Positions 24,310 through 36,870 of a DNA stretch of 64,000 bases are shown piece by piece. The stretch is from the NCBI GenBank assembly GCA_946406115.1, contig OX291542.1, positions 3,558,959-3,622,958 on the forward strand. The letters are read 5' to 3'. The stretch comes from Apoda limacodes (Eukaryota; Arthropoda; Insecta; Lepidoptera; Limacodidae). The position numbers and the translations under genes are program-made. The notes under the pieces are model-generated. The model worked only from the letters and a program-made list of their open reading frames with translations, did no database searches and was not told where the DNA came from. Numbering within the stretch: position 1 is the stretch's first letter; each line of letters begins with the position of its first letter.

Positions 24310-27300
24310 TAGGGTTCTGAGGTTTCTCTACTGCAGAGTCAAGTGAAAATCTTTCGTTTCTCTCTACCAATGAACACTTAAGTGATATTCTTCACGATAC
24401 TTTTGCTTCCTGTGAACGTAATCTGAATATATGTCATATAAATGCTCAGAGCATTCCAGCCCACTATTCAGATCTACTTACTACTTTCAATAGCAATCTA
24501 ATCCATACGTGTCTTATCTCTGAAACCTTTTTAAAGCCCACCCTGATGTCTACCTCGTATGCACTTCCGGGCTACGTGTTAATTCGGAATGACCGCACAG
24601 GCAAAGGCGGAGGTGTTGTGGCAATATATCTTTATAGTTTAAAATAATTCAACAATCCCCATCTAATTATTCTGCTTCAATGGAATTTATTTTCATAGAA
24701 ATTAATATACGTTACACCCTATTCCTTCTTGGTGTGGTATATGCACCCCCACTATCAACTATTTTGACCAACTAGAACAATTACTTGAAATACATTTACC
24801 TAGTTACGATCACTTTTTATTGATGGGTGACTTTAGTACCTGCTTGTTACGAAATGACACAAGGTCTAATAAACTGAAAAACTTGTGTAACTGAACTAAA
24901 ACTAGTATCCTCAAACTAAGCCCCACCTATCATGTCAATAATTCTCACACTCTACTAGATCTTATACTCACTCTCCAACCCGAACGTATTACTTCCCATG
25001 GACAGATTGCTGCGCCTGGCTTCTCTCACCATGACCTAATATTTGCTTCATACAAACTCAAAACACCAAAACTTAATCCTAAAGTCATTTTTCAGCGTAA
25101 CCTTAGCTCTATTGATCAAACCAAATTAGTCTCTGATGCTAGTTGTATCGACTGGAAACAAATCGAGTCTTTGGATTCTGTTGACAGCAAATTAGAATTA
25201 TTCAATCGGTATATTACAGAACTATATGACAATCATGCGCCAATAAAGCCAGTACGCATGAAACGTTCCCCTGCCCCATGGCTTACAAATGAAATACGAG
25301 CTATTATTATTTTATTTTATTTTATTAAGAAAACCAACAGCTGTTACATATGAATATAAAATATTGAACATTTTTTTTTAACACAAGCCAATTATAGGTT
25401 TCCCTAGAATAATTATACACTATATAGAGTGGTTACAGTGATCTATATATATATGAGATAAATTTACAGTTAAATTACTTTCTAGATTTTTTGTTTACAT
25501 TTAATAAAATATTTATTATGGCTCGTAGAGATCGTGTGAAACGTAAGCATAAAAAATTTCCTACTCAAGAGAATTGGCAAGAATTTAAAGCAGCTAGAAA
25601 TCATTGCAACAATATGGTAAGGAACGCAAAACGCCGTTTTATACATTCTAATATTGAAAACTGTTCTTCTCCCGATTTGTGGAAATTTCTACGATCTTTA
25701 GGTCTTAGGAAGTGTAGAAGTGATCTAAACAATAACATAGACATAAATATGCTTAAACAACACTTCTCATCACCTACACTTGTTGTCGACCCTAAAACCA
25801 GGGATTCTACTATCAACCAAATTTCTTCAATTCTGCTTCCAAATAATACCTCCTTTACATTTGAACCTGTCTCTGATTGTAATATAAAAAAGATAATCCT
25901 TGCTCTTAAAACTAAAGCAGTGGGTAATGACGGCTTAGGTCGAGAAATTGCCAATTCTTGATAATATTTTGCCTCATAGTACCCATATTATTAATTTTTC
26001 TTTGTACACTGGTTGCTTTCCAACTTTATGGAAAATGGCACACATAATACCCATCCCTAAAAAAACCGACCCTACTGACTACGCACATTATAGACCTATA
26101 TAAATTTTGCCCTTCTTGTCCAAAGTTTTAGAAAGAGTAGTACATCACCATTTGTCAATTTTCATAAATCGCAACAATCTTATAAATAGATTCCAGTCTG
26201 GATTTCGTCCAGCACATAGTACGTCTATGGCCCTAATTAATTTTACTGATGACATTTGACGAGCCATGGACGACCGAAAACTGACACTACTTGTTCTTTT
26301 AGATTTCAGTAATGCATTCAATTGCGTCAACCATGATATTCACATGTCTATCATTCGCTCCCTAAATATATCACAGTCAGCGGCACAATGGTTCCAATCG
26401 TATCTTCAGGGGCGTCAACAACGTGTACGAATAGACGAGTTTTACTCTGATTGGTGCAATGTTGATTGTGGCGTACCTCAAGGCGGCGTGCTATCTCCTT
26501 TATTATTCTCAGTGTTTATAAACACTTCTGTCTCAGTAATAATTTCAGCCATTACCATCTTTATGCTGATGATCTTCAGCTCTACAGATCTTTTAGGGTA
26601 GACGAAGTTATAGAGTGTATAAATATGATGAATAAAGATCTTGAATCTATAATAAACTGGACTGAACAATATGGCCTTTCTCTTAACCCTGCTAAAACAC
26701 AAGTCATAATGGTAGGTAATAAAGCACTCCTTAAAAAAGTTGACCAAAAAAATGTACGACCTTTAAGTTTCAACGGGGTGCAACTAAATTATTGCCAGCA
26801 GGTAAAAAATCTAGGCCTTATAATGGCAAATGATTTTTCTTAGTCACATCATGTCACCGAGGTAAGTAAAAAAATCTTTACGACGATGCATTCCCTAAAA
26901 AGAATGAAACACTTTTTACCTCCATCAGCTAAGGTTACGCTAGTTAACTCCCTGTTGCTTCCCATAATTGACTATGCAGATTTATGCTATCCCGACATAA
27001 CTGAAGAACTACTTAACAAACTCGACCGCCTCCTCAACTTATGCATCCGTTATATTTTCGGCTTGCGTAAGTATGATCATGTCTCCCAATATCGTATACA
27101 GTTAAATTGGCTCAATATCCGTTTCCGCCGAAATACTCATCTTCTAACATGTATTTATGGCATTCTTAATAACCCTTTATTCCCTCCTTATTTAATAGAA
27201 CAATTTGAGTTCTTGGGTTCCCAAGAGCGACAGATACGGTTTTGCCGTTCCAATCTCCTCCGCATCCCTACGCATAGTACGACATTTTATTCGGATTCGT

Positions 27301-27745
27301 TCACGGTCATAACAGTTCGTTTGTGAAATAATTTACCAGTAAATATTCGTAATGCAAAGTCACTAGAGAGCTTTAAAGCTTTACTGCATCAATACTATAT
27401 CGACATCCAAAATACATAGGTCAGGTATTAGCGCTTTCTAGTGAACTACGCCTTAATATATATGCAATATATATACATATATGTATGTTTATGTACAAAA
27501 TTATATATAATTTATCCACCTTCTTATTTACATATTATACTTTATGATATTATTCTTATATACTATCTTTTATCACTTAATCTATTATCATTATTGAAGC
27601 TACTACGATCTATTACAACAAACACTGCACAACCCCTTATTTATATCTTCATTACCAATGGTTAACTGGTAGAAAATGCCTGAAGGCATTAAGTTCGCCT
27701 TTGTACAAAATTAGTGCAATAAAGAATTTTATTATTATTATTATT
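24310..27745 (+). mobile_element. Decayed Jockey-like LINE with internal insertion
   Basis: Endonuclease traces: NICHINAQSIPAHYSDLL near 24430, SETFLKP, GYVLIRNDRTGKGGGVVAIY, and MGDFSTCLL. The linker HAPIKPVRMKRSPAPWLTNEIRA stops at about 25300, where roughly 190 bp of AT-rich sequence is inserted. The frame resumes at about 25506 (MARRDRVKRKHKKFP). RT motifs: FRPAHSTSMALINF, LLDFSNAFNCVNHD, CGVPQGGVLSPLLFSVFIN and HYHLYADDLQLYRSF. The C-terminal domain is readable to about 27420. The 3' end is a TTA-repeat tail at 27727-27748. Several stops and frameshifts. Confidence 0.85.
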
Positions 27746-27749
27746 ATTC

Positions 27750-28375
27750 TTCAATTTATCAACTGTTACTTTGTAATAGTTCGAACCGCTAATAATAGAT
27801 GTTACTGTTACAGTTAATTATGTTTTTTCAAGGTCGTGATGACATCTATACGACTCTTAAGAAAATTTGTATGTAATTTGAGTATCTTCGATGTACAATA
27901 TATATTTCAGTTCCAAATTGTACGTTGTGAAGAGCAGTTATTTGGACAACCAACTTATCTGGAAAATTAGTCCGAAATTATTGAGCGGTACCTTAACTAT
28001 TGTCGAAATTGCCACTGCGAGCAAGAGACGATTTGCGGATCAGCAGAGCAGATGAGAAAGCTGCGAATGGGACTAAAGAAAGCAGAATCCATCGTAGACA
28101 GAAGCAAAAAGACGTCTTAGATGAAAGTGTAGTATGGACCTGGCATCAAGAATTGTTTAAAGGCATTTCATTTCATTATTTTTATTTTTTACCATGTACA
28201 AAACTTTAAATCGATTTTCTCAATCATGTATTCATATTATTATGACAAAATCGTCATTTTAAAATGATGCAAAAAATGTAAAAATTTATAAAATAACAAA
28301 AATTTTATTTTTATATATATATATATATATCTTTTGGAGGCGAGACCAAAGGATCTTTGGGGTGAGAAGAGGCTC
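27750..28375. other. Non-genic stretch
   Basis: A 70-codon open stretch at 28000-28209 (LDESVVWTWHQELFKGISFH at its end) faintly recalls the second HTH of pogo/Tigger transposases, but it is too short to assign. Otherwise AT-rich, with a (TA)n run at 28313-28332. Confidence 0.35.
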
Positions 28376-28952
28376 ATCTATACTAATACTAAGAATATTA
28401 TAAAGATGAAAGATTTGATTGTTTGTTTGTTTGTATTGAATAGGCTCCGAAACTACTGGACCGATTTGAAAAATTCTTTTACCATTAGAAACCGACATTA
28501 TCCCTGATGAACATAGGCTACTTTTGACCGCGGGAAAATGCTTCATTCCTACGGGAAAATGGGTAATAGGACAACGGGTAGTAAGAATTATCCTTCCGCA
28601 CATTCCTCATTACTTAATTACGTAATTATTTCCTTTTTAATATAACTTCTAAACGGGTGAACCGATTGTGTTGAAATTTTATATGGGTATTTCGATGGTT
28701 TTCTGGGTGATTTGAAAATACAATTGGACTCGGTAGGTGGCGCTGCTGTTGGTACGTCAACTATTAAACGGCTTGACCGATTGGGTTAAAATTTTGTATG
28801 TGTATTTCCATGGTTTCACAGACACGAATGTATTATGCCATTTAAGAGGAAAGATTTGATTGTTTGTTTTTTTTCTATAATTGAGGAGTTGCCGTAAGAA
28901 CTTACGCCGATAACCAAATTAAGGGCGGGCGAAGCCGCTGGCAGAAGCTAGT
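28376..28952 (+). mobile_element. Non-autonomous Helitron-like element
   Basis: Starts TCTATACTAATACTAAGAATATTATAAAG and ends AAGGGCGGGCGAAGCCGCTGGCAGAAGCTAGTAC, a GC-rich stem followed by CTAGT. This is the usual lepidopteran Helitron arrangement (TC start, hairpin, CTRR end). It carries several 'GAACCGATT..TTGAAATTTT' internal repeats and no coding sequence. Confidence 0.7.
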
Positions 28953-29950
28953 ACTTTATACAGATACAGTAGTATCAAAACTCTGGGTCTCTAACTTCAC
29001 ATAATCGGAGAGCTGGCATTCGAAGCGTAGCAAACGATGACGAGCCAACCTTTTTTGGCAGAGACTCAATATGCAAATTTTTCATTCCCCCTGTTTTTCG
29101 GAGATGGCTTGACCGATTTCCACAATTTTTTTTCACATGTACCCATGTTATGTACCTAATGTATGAAAAATATTTTGCTAATTTTTTAATCTTAATGGGT
29201 CCCAAATCTTAAAATTTGACTGAGGATCTCAACTATAATACCTAATAGTAAACACTATCGATCATTTGGACTGCATAGGTTTTCTACCCTTGAATATGAA
29301 GTTATAAAATACGAATGAATAAGGGTTTCGTTGTATGAAAATTATTAAAAATATTAAATATCTGAAAAACTTGTATACAGACTTTTAGAATTTTAATTCT
29401 AAGTAGGTATATATAAATCTTCTTCATTAAGATTATTTTTAAATTTGTTAGTCAACCAGTGTAGGAGTCAGAAGGGAAGATAAATACTTATTTACTTTGA
29501 GAGCTAAGAACTCGCAAAATATACATCTTAGGAATTTTTAAGACTTTTAATGTATTTTTTGAAACCCAATGTGTGCAGCGCTATTCCGATTTAAACAGCA
29601 AACGAATTTTTAAAATCAACAATAAGAAAGGGCTTGAAGCTAAGCAAAGAGATATAAGGCAACAAGGTGCAAACGAGCATAAAAAATTTAAATTGTCTGC
29701 GCTTCTGTTGGTATATTTGAACTGCTTAGTTACTGTTACACTTAAGTGTTTATGTCCATGATATATTATTAACACACGGTTTTTCAACTATAAACAGTTA
29801 CCAAGTAATAAAAAGTGGTAAAAGAGCTAGTTTTTATTATAAATAAATTATCATATAAGATTTTCGAAATAATAAACAATGAGTTAAGTTAAATTATTTT
29901 CCAGTGAAAGTTAAGTTTAAAACTAATGACAGTTTTTTTCTCCATTCTTC
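28953..29950. other. 3' flank of gene B
   Basis: Holds a decayed Helitron-like segment (28985-29160, 'GCTTGACCGATTTCCACAATTTTT') and AT-rich sequence. TTTATT at 29833-29838, AATAAA on the minus strand, is a candidate poly(A) signal for gene B about 115 bases past its stop. Confidence 0.45.
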
Positions 29951-32292
29951 TTATAATGGTATAGTTTTCTTAAGGTCAGCTGCTGAAAAAAAAATCACCA
30001 AAATGTAATTAGATACAATTTTATATGCGTTGTTGAAGGAACCATCCAATTACGATTTGTACTGCGTGATGCGTTACATTGAATAATACATATAGTTGAG
30101 GGTAATATTGTTATTAAAAACATTATTTTAATTATAATAATAATAGATCCCACTATTATTATTAAAATTGTTTTTAAAATAAGAAAAATAGCAAACAGTA
30201 TCTTGCTATGACTTTCATTTGTAGATGTGATTTACACAGAGTTTTCTTTGAGAGTCATGTCATTTCATGGTGAGGTACATTTTAGAGTTCCTGTTAAAAC
30301 ACAAACAGTTTGTAACCACAATAAAGATGTGATATTTTATTAGAAACTTGTAACTAACAACAAAATGTACGTAAAGGTAGCTAACTACGCAAGTCAATTG
30401 CGGAACAATCGCATGCGTAAATAATTCAACAAATTTAACTAGAGGTAAATAAAAAAGGCCAAAAGCATTAAGTTAAGGTTCCGTAAAATAATAATTATTG
30501 CAGATATCCAAAAAAAACAAATATCAACTAATTTTGTATAAAATAAATATTTATAAAGTTTTGTTGCTAATGCTTTCAGATTACATACTTGAAGACGGTT
30601 TAAAGGTTAGAAGTGGGGACACTAAGTCTTAGTGCGAACTTTTTACGTCATAGAGATATAGTTAGATAAGAAACTCAACTGCATTTCTCAATACCTATCC
30701 CACGGCACAGCACAAAATTTAGTGGTTTGTAAAAAATTGACTTTTTCATCCCTCACTTCCATATGTTATGGCTTCCTTTGAAAAAATATTTTTTTCTTAA
30801 ATTTATAACTCTTATTTATAGAATTATATCAGAGTCGATGCAAAGTTGGTAGGATTATGGCAGTGACATACGAACGGACAAGATCATCTTCTGGAGGGGT
30901 TCTGTATTTGCTATTTGGCTACGGAATCCTATTGTACTGTATACAACATGCCTATTATACTGTCAGTTTTATTAATCCTCTATAAAAGACGCAACTGTTG
31001 TTATTTTTAAAATATTATTATCATTATGATATGAAATATAACATTATAAAAGAAATGTACATACAACCATGGCCGTAAAAACAAAAAATTCAGTAATTTT
31101 AAAAATACCAAAGCTAAATTTTGTACAGATTAATAGTTTCGATATTAAATAAAATCATGGAAACAATGATTAGGTTTCAAGTTATAATATTCAGAACTTT
31201 TTCTAGTTTACTTCCATTTTTCTTTATCAAAAACAAATATGAACTTTATTTACCTTCGTGATTTTCATCATTACTGTCAAGCTTTATTGACGTTTTATCT
31301 GCATCGCTGTGTTGAGAATCGTTATCATCCCGATCAGAATTTTTAGTACCACTCTCGTTAGCATTGGAGCTTTCCTTAGAGTTTTTATCTGATTTATCAT
31401 AATTACCTTCGTCGTCATTTTTATTTTTGTTTAAACTTTTTTCACCGTTATCAGTACTATTGCTCTTCTCAGTGTTATCGCTGTTTGTATTGTTTTTGTT
31501 GTCAATGCTACCATCGTTCTTATCAGCATTACTGTTCCTGTCATCATCTTTTTGTTTGTTTTCACTGCTGTTATTACCATCACTGCCATCATGGTTTTTT
31601 CCGCTACTATTGTTTTCACTGTCGTTACCGTTATGTTTATTATTGTGGTGGCTTTTGTCATGAGCTTTATTCCAAATTGAATGATTATTTTCACCGTTGT
31701 GTTTTGCTTTTTCTATCGCATACTGAAGAACATCTAAAAATATGTGATGTTCAAACATTAAAATATATAAAAGAATACAATCATTAACTACTCTTCTGAT
31801 TTCATTAGGGGTTTTACCGGTTACTTTAAAAAACCTTGCCGTAAACCAAAACTCTCATTTAATTTTTAAGATTGCTTGATAGTGGTTGTTTTATTCTCTT
31901 ATAAGTTTCATTGATTATGATTAAAAATGTAACTAAAAATAAAAAAAAAATCTTACCTTCGAAATCTTGAATAAAATAACAATTGGCGTAGACGATCTGA
32001 ATCAAAATGAATAAATTATATAAGTAAACGTACACCGATACAAAAAAAAAGTTTAAGACGCGATATAGAGGATCAGCTCACAGGAGATACAGGTACAATT
32101 TTGGTATATTTTGGCACCAATCATTATATTAACTAAAAGCTCATCAGGCAGACGTTGTTCTACTTTCAAAGTTGATCTATATGGTAATCTAACTCACACT
32201 TATAATGAATAAAGGAAAGATCTAAAAATTGTAAGTAACTACGAAACTATACTTACCATAGAAAAAAGACAGAAAGTAATTGAGGACTTCAT
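29951..32292 (-). CDS. Gene B: secreted Asn/Asp/Ser-rich protein, 195 aa, 4 coding exons
   Basis: Exon 1 is 32257-32292 (MKSSITFCLFSM), exon 2 31957-31996 (IVYANCYFIQDFE), exon 3 31254-31733, exon 4 29951-29982 (AADLKKTIPL-stop). Together they give 588 nt in frame. Introns fall at the same positions and phases as in gene A. The protein has a signal peptide (cleavage probably after VYA), a DVLQYAIEKAKHNGE segment paralogous to DVLLTFEKAKDEH of A, a His-containing head (NKAHDKSHHNNKHNG), an Asn/Asp/Ser/Lys body, and the same NDNDSQHSDADK(K/T)SI(Q/K)LDS block near the end of exon 3. A and B are clearly paralogues about 20 kb apart with most divergence in the body. Function unknown; a secreted structural or adhesive protein is inferred. 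Confidence 0.85.
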
Positions 32293-32378
32293 TTTGTTTT
32301 GAAAATATCGAAATAATCCAGAAGATGATTATATTGTAAGAATTCAAGTGATAATGATAATTTAGTATTTTCTTTAAT

Positions 32379-32463
32379 TATATATACTACATTTTTATTT
32401 GTTCAGTATTTAAATTGATTAGTACAATATTTGCGTATTTACCGACGAGTAGTTAATGCAAAT
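32379..32463 (-). promoter_or_regulatory. Gene B promoter: TATA, tandem forkhead-like sites, POU octamer
   Basis: TATATATAATT (minus strand) at 32377-32387, about 90 bases upstream of the ATG. Next are AGTATTTAAATTGATTAGT, ATATTTGCGTATTTACC (about 32428-32444), and ATGCAAAT at 32456-32463. Apart from a few substitutions this is the same block as upstream of gene A, at the same distance. Confidence 0.6.
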
Positions 32464-32780
32464 ATTCAGATACGGTTATCAGTTATCAAACCTATTATAC
32501 CCGATCTAAATATTTACTTGCGTGAGAACAATTAGTTGAATGATCTTTATTTGCATTTTGAAACTGATAAATCTGCCCGGATTATCTTAATAACGGACTT
32601 GTGTGTTTGCATGTACCTTTGGAAAGTATTATTAGAATTGTGTACCCTTTCCCGTGCAAGTGATTAAGTTGGCTTCACATTGACGTGTTCTTAAGACTGG
32701 GGTATACGCTAACGACCTTATAATGTATTTACGGAGCCGAGCTTAGACGCGCTAAGTCGCGGCCGAGTGAGAGTTTTTAA
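32464..32780. other. Upstream flank of gene B
   Basis: The first about 170 bases stay alignable with the gene A flank ('TACGGTTATCAGTTATC', 'TAACGGACTTGTGTGTTTGCATGTACCTTTGG'). The rest shows no feature. Confidence 0.4.
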
Positions 32781-32936
32781 ACGTAGGGCCCGCACGCGTC
32801 ACAATAACGTAGGGCCCGCACGCGTCACAATAACGTAGGGCCCGCACACGTCACAATAACGTAGGGCCCGCACGCGTCACAATAACGTAGGGCCCGCACG
32901 CGTCACAATAACGTAAGGCCTGCACGCGTCACAATA
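32781..32936. repeat. 26-bp tandem repeat, six copies
   Basis: Six head-to-tail units with the core CGTAGGGCCCGCACGCGTC followed by ACAATAA. Four units are identical, one has a G-to-A change (CACACGTC), and the last has two changes (AAGGCCTGC). It contains GGGCCC and ACGCGT palindromes and is far more GC-rich than its surroundings. It lies 490-645 bases upstream of the gene B ATG. Confidence 0.95.
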
Positions 32937-33025
32937 ATTTAGGACAAGTTTAAGTGAATGTTAATTTATGATTCAAATTAATAAGTAATAACCAGGGTTG
33001 GAATAAGAAAGTGTGATCTAAGGAA

Positions 33026-33405
33026 TCCATACTATTATTATAAGTGCGAAAGTGTGGTTGTACACTTGTTGGTTTACCCTAACATAACTCAGCATTGGAG
33101 CTGAGAATCGACAAGATTTTATTCACAAAGATAGTTTATAGGCTACTTTTTATCCCGATTGAGTGGCATTATTTACGCAATTTTCGTACCGGAGCCCCCA
33201 AGAAGCAAGGTTTTTGGCACAGTTATAGCTTATATAGAGATGAATATGTAATACTTTTTTCCCAATTAAGAGTTCCCAAGGGAACAAATTTTTGCATTTT
33301 TAAGTAGGAAGCGCGGTTCCCACAGTAAAGTAAATGTCCACAATAATCCAAGAATTGCCGAAGGAGCAGAATTTAGTGCCAACAGAGCCGCAGGTATAAG
33401 CTAGT
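33026..33405 (+). mobile_element. Non-autonomous Helitron-like element
   Basis: Begins TCCATACTATTATTATAAGTGCGAAAG and ends GAGCCGCAGGTATAAGCTAGT. It has the internal 'GGCTACTTTTTATCCCG' typical of this repeat family. No coding sequence. Confidence 0.6.
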
Positions 33406-34078
33406 AATTCCTCAAATCCCAGGATTTTAGTTTCTATCTATCTGAAATATCGATACAACCCAAAATACCATCTCCTGTTGCATGTCTTTTGTATAATTTT
33501 ATTACGATTGTTACCCATTGCTAAACTATTTTCATTCTTATTGGGGTAAAAGTAAGATAATTGATATAAGCTTATTATTTCCAAATAGTCAAAGTATTTA
33601 AACAAGCTATTATTTATAATGAATTCTATGTCTTTTACCTTAATCACGATTAAGAGTAATTATCTAACAGCGACAAATATTTTTTTTGGCAGTACTGATT
33701 TGGGGATACATGCCCATCATATGGGATAGATGCCTCAATGATTTTATTACTATGAGAATAGTTGCCTTTAGGGATTAATAAAAGAAAAAATACTTACAAT
33801 AGATATAACACTTGCAGCGAAAAGTATATTCAGTCACACGCCAAATATCGAATATTCTGTGATTTCCTGGCCGAATAGCCGAATATTTAGCAAAAGTATC
33901 GGTGCTCATAGTAAATACGGTCATTTTCGTGCTCTCCTCGTTTTAGTTTGTTAACTTTAAAAGTGAAATTGTGTAAGCCTAATAAAATAATTATGGTCTC
34001 TAATAAGAACTCGCCTATACTACTGAAGTTGATAATGCATGGTTATTTTTTTGATTGCAATAAAAATAATTATTATAA
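33406..34078. other. Non-genic stretch
   Basis: AT-rich, no recognisable exon. 'GGCCGAATAGCCGAATATT' (33868-33886) recurs in reworked form at 34688-34770, hinting at an interrupted repeat around the hairpin element. Confidence 0.35.
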
Positions 34079-34625
34079 AAAAACTTTTTATCAAAAAAAC
34101 AACCGGCTTTAAAAAGATCCACTAAAAAGGGTAAAATAATTACTAATTTCCAAAAATCTGATCTGAATTACAGTTTGATAAATAAACTGTTACATATGTA
34201 CATACACACCAAATTCAATCAGAAATTCAGATCAGATTTTTGGAAATTAGTAATTATTTTTACCTTTTTAGTGTATCTTTTTGAAGCCGGTTGTTTTTTT
34301 GTTAAAAAGTTTTTATTTTTTTCTTTTCAATGACGAATTGCTTTTTTTTTCTTGTACACTAAAAGCATTCATACTCGTAACAAAGTTTAATACAATCATC
34401 AACATAAATGACGTTTCACCAGTTCCAAATTAACATTAATTATTTTTTGTCTCCAAAAGTTTTAGTTTTAAATTCACTATAATAATATGGGTGGTCCCAT
34501 AAGTATAAACTTTTAAATAAAAAAAAAAAATCTAGAACCGGTCCAGGCGGTCTTCGAGAAATCGGGTAACATACATAAAAAAAAAATGATTCCGACGAAT
34601 TGAGAATCCCCTCCTATTTTTGAAA
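34079..34625 (-). repeat. Interspersed hairpin repeat, copy 2
   Basis: 34079-34175 and 34221-34315 are inverted copies (ACTTTTTATCAAAAAAACAA... against ...TTGTTTTTTTGTTAAAAAGT). They share the blocks CCGGCTTTAAAAAGAT and CCAAAAATCTGATCTGAATT, giving an approximately 95-bp stem and 45-base loop. The right side to 34625 is the reverse complement of the repeat at 14718-15165. Confidence 0.75.
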
Positions 34626-35555
34626 TCTATTAAAAAAACTATTTTTTTTATGTGCCAATCATCCTACTTCAATAAAAAATCTCAAGTATTCGGCCGAATG
34701 GTACCTAGATATTTTGTATTCGGCAGAAAAGGATAAAAGTAGCCGAATACAGAATTATAGCCGAATATTCGTTGCAAGCCTAACAATTACTAATGTTTAT
34801 TTTTATCAATGGCAAGTAACACTGGTTTTGATTATTTTATCTTATTAGTAAACTACAACTATGTAACACTAATATAGAAATTACAATTTTTTTTTAACAA
34901 TGGCTCACTACACTCTATGTTTTTATTAGTTTATCTAAGAGTAAACTACGAAAATAACATAGGTACTAAATAAGTTCTAAAATTTCTTATATATGTACGT
35001 ATTCTGCGAACAAATATGTAACAGTAGTCACCGTACATAGTGCAGTTCAAAGGGCATCAATACTCACAAAAATTGGGGCATCAAATTCTTACGAATTTAT
35101 TTTATATTTAAAAAAAACACCGTTAGTAAATTTTAAGATCACCACTTTTTATTGATGATTAAACATATGGTTGCAAAAATAAATTACATAAAATCACCTT
35201 TTCTGTAAAATAAAAAGTTAAAGTATAAGTCGTCCACTCCACGTTCGATGCATGCGGCTGACATCCACGAACTGAGGGTCTACCTTTGAATATAAGTAAT
35301 AACTGTGATCGTATAATGTTTGAGATACTCAATACAAGTTTCGGGGCATCTATACTCCTAGGACAATATCCCACTTTTACCATAAAAGACTTCATCCAAC
35401 TTATAACAGCAATCGCACGCTTTTTTGCACACAAACTCTCTCACTACCTTCACTCTCTACATAAATAAAGAGATTACGATTTTTTTAGTACTTTCGTTGT
35501 AAAGTAATTTGGCAAAAGCGTTTCACAGAACAAGATAACATCGATTTCAAAACTA
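34626..35555. other. Non-genic stretch
   Basis: AT-rich; ends where the segmental duplication begins. No gene recognised. Confidence 0.35.
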
Positions 35556-36137
35556 TACTAGGCATCGAGGCAGAAGCTAATTTCTGTTATACGAATCCTC
35601 ACAAAATTTCAAATTATAATAATTTTACTGACTTTCATGACAGCCAAATGCGATATGAGCTTTAAATTTATTCACAAGTGTTGGAATAGTGACTTCCAGA
35701 TTTTTTTAGCATTAAATTCAATAAATGAAAATCAGTTAGGTAACTATACTAGGTAAAAACAAGTTTTATATCATATATTATTATTTCTATCAATTCTACC
35801 GAGCATTTCTCAGTGATTTCTGTATTTGCACGAAATAGCTTATATTTTAGCCTTCAATGATCGGTATGTCGCCGGGATTGATGGGTAATTACGATCTAAA
35901 TAAATATAGTTGTTTGAGAAAAAAATAAACTAAAATTGTATTTTTTTATTTTTTACAAACGAGAAAAATACTACAAACAATGTCCTCTAAAAATTTAATA
36001 CTAAAAATAAAGTTTGCTTGTTTTCACGTAGGAAATTGAGATGTGATGTCATAAATCTGAAATAAAAATATTAAAATTAACAAATAAATTGAGAATCAGT
36101 TGTTAAAAAGATTTTTTTATTAAATAAGAAAACCAAA

Positions 36138-36802
36138 TCTATATAAATGCGAAAGTAACTCTGTATGTATGTTTGTTCTTCACGCTTAAACCGCTGAACC
36201 GATTTAGATGAAATATGTAGATAGTTTGAGTTCCCGGGGGGAAGGACATATGATAGTTTTTTTCCCGAAAAATTTAAATGTTCCCTAAACTAACTAAAGC
36301 TTGTTGTAGTATAATTAAGGAGTTCCGCGCCGATAACCAAACTTAGGGCGGGTGCAGCCGCTGGCTAAATTCATATCTATCCCATTGATATTATTATGCA
36401 AAAGTTTGGATGTTTGGTTGTTTGTTACTCTATCACGCTTACCCACGGGACAGATCGGGAACCGCTGAACCGATTTAGATGGAAAAAGCTATGGAGATAG
36501 TTTGAGTCCCGGGAAAGGACAAAGGAGACGCGGGAATAACTATGATGTTTGTTACTCAATCCTAGCTAAACGGAGTACTCGATTGAGCTGTAATTTTGAA
36601 CAGAGACATTTCAAAAATACAGAGAAGGATAAAGGCTACTTTTATCCCGGAAAATTTAAAGGTTCTCGCAGGAGTTACTATGACCAAATTATAGGCACAA
36701 ACCCTAGCTGCAGCAAAAGCTTGCTATAACTAACTTCTTTAGTGTAATCAAGAATCCCAATAAACAAATTTGGGGCAGGTGGAACCGCAGTCAAAAGCTA
36801 GT
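36138..36802 (+). mobile_element. Helitron-like elements in tandem
   Basis: Starts TCTATATAAATGCGAAAGTAAC. A first end-like segment GGGCGGGTGCAGCCGCTGGC lies at about 36350-36369, then a second unit follows, closing GGAACCGCAGTCAAAAGCTAGT. The same arrangement is at 49087-49755, so it predates the duplication. Confidence 0.65.
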
Positions 36803-36870
36803 AGGTTATAAAAATAAAATATTATTTTAGAATGTCACCAACCTGTTGCACATTGGATGAAACTCTTTCT

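Noticed and set aside
28000..28209. pogo/Tigger transposase fragment
   Set aside because: Only about 20 residues resemble the HTH; too weak to annotate.
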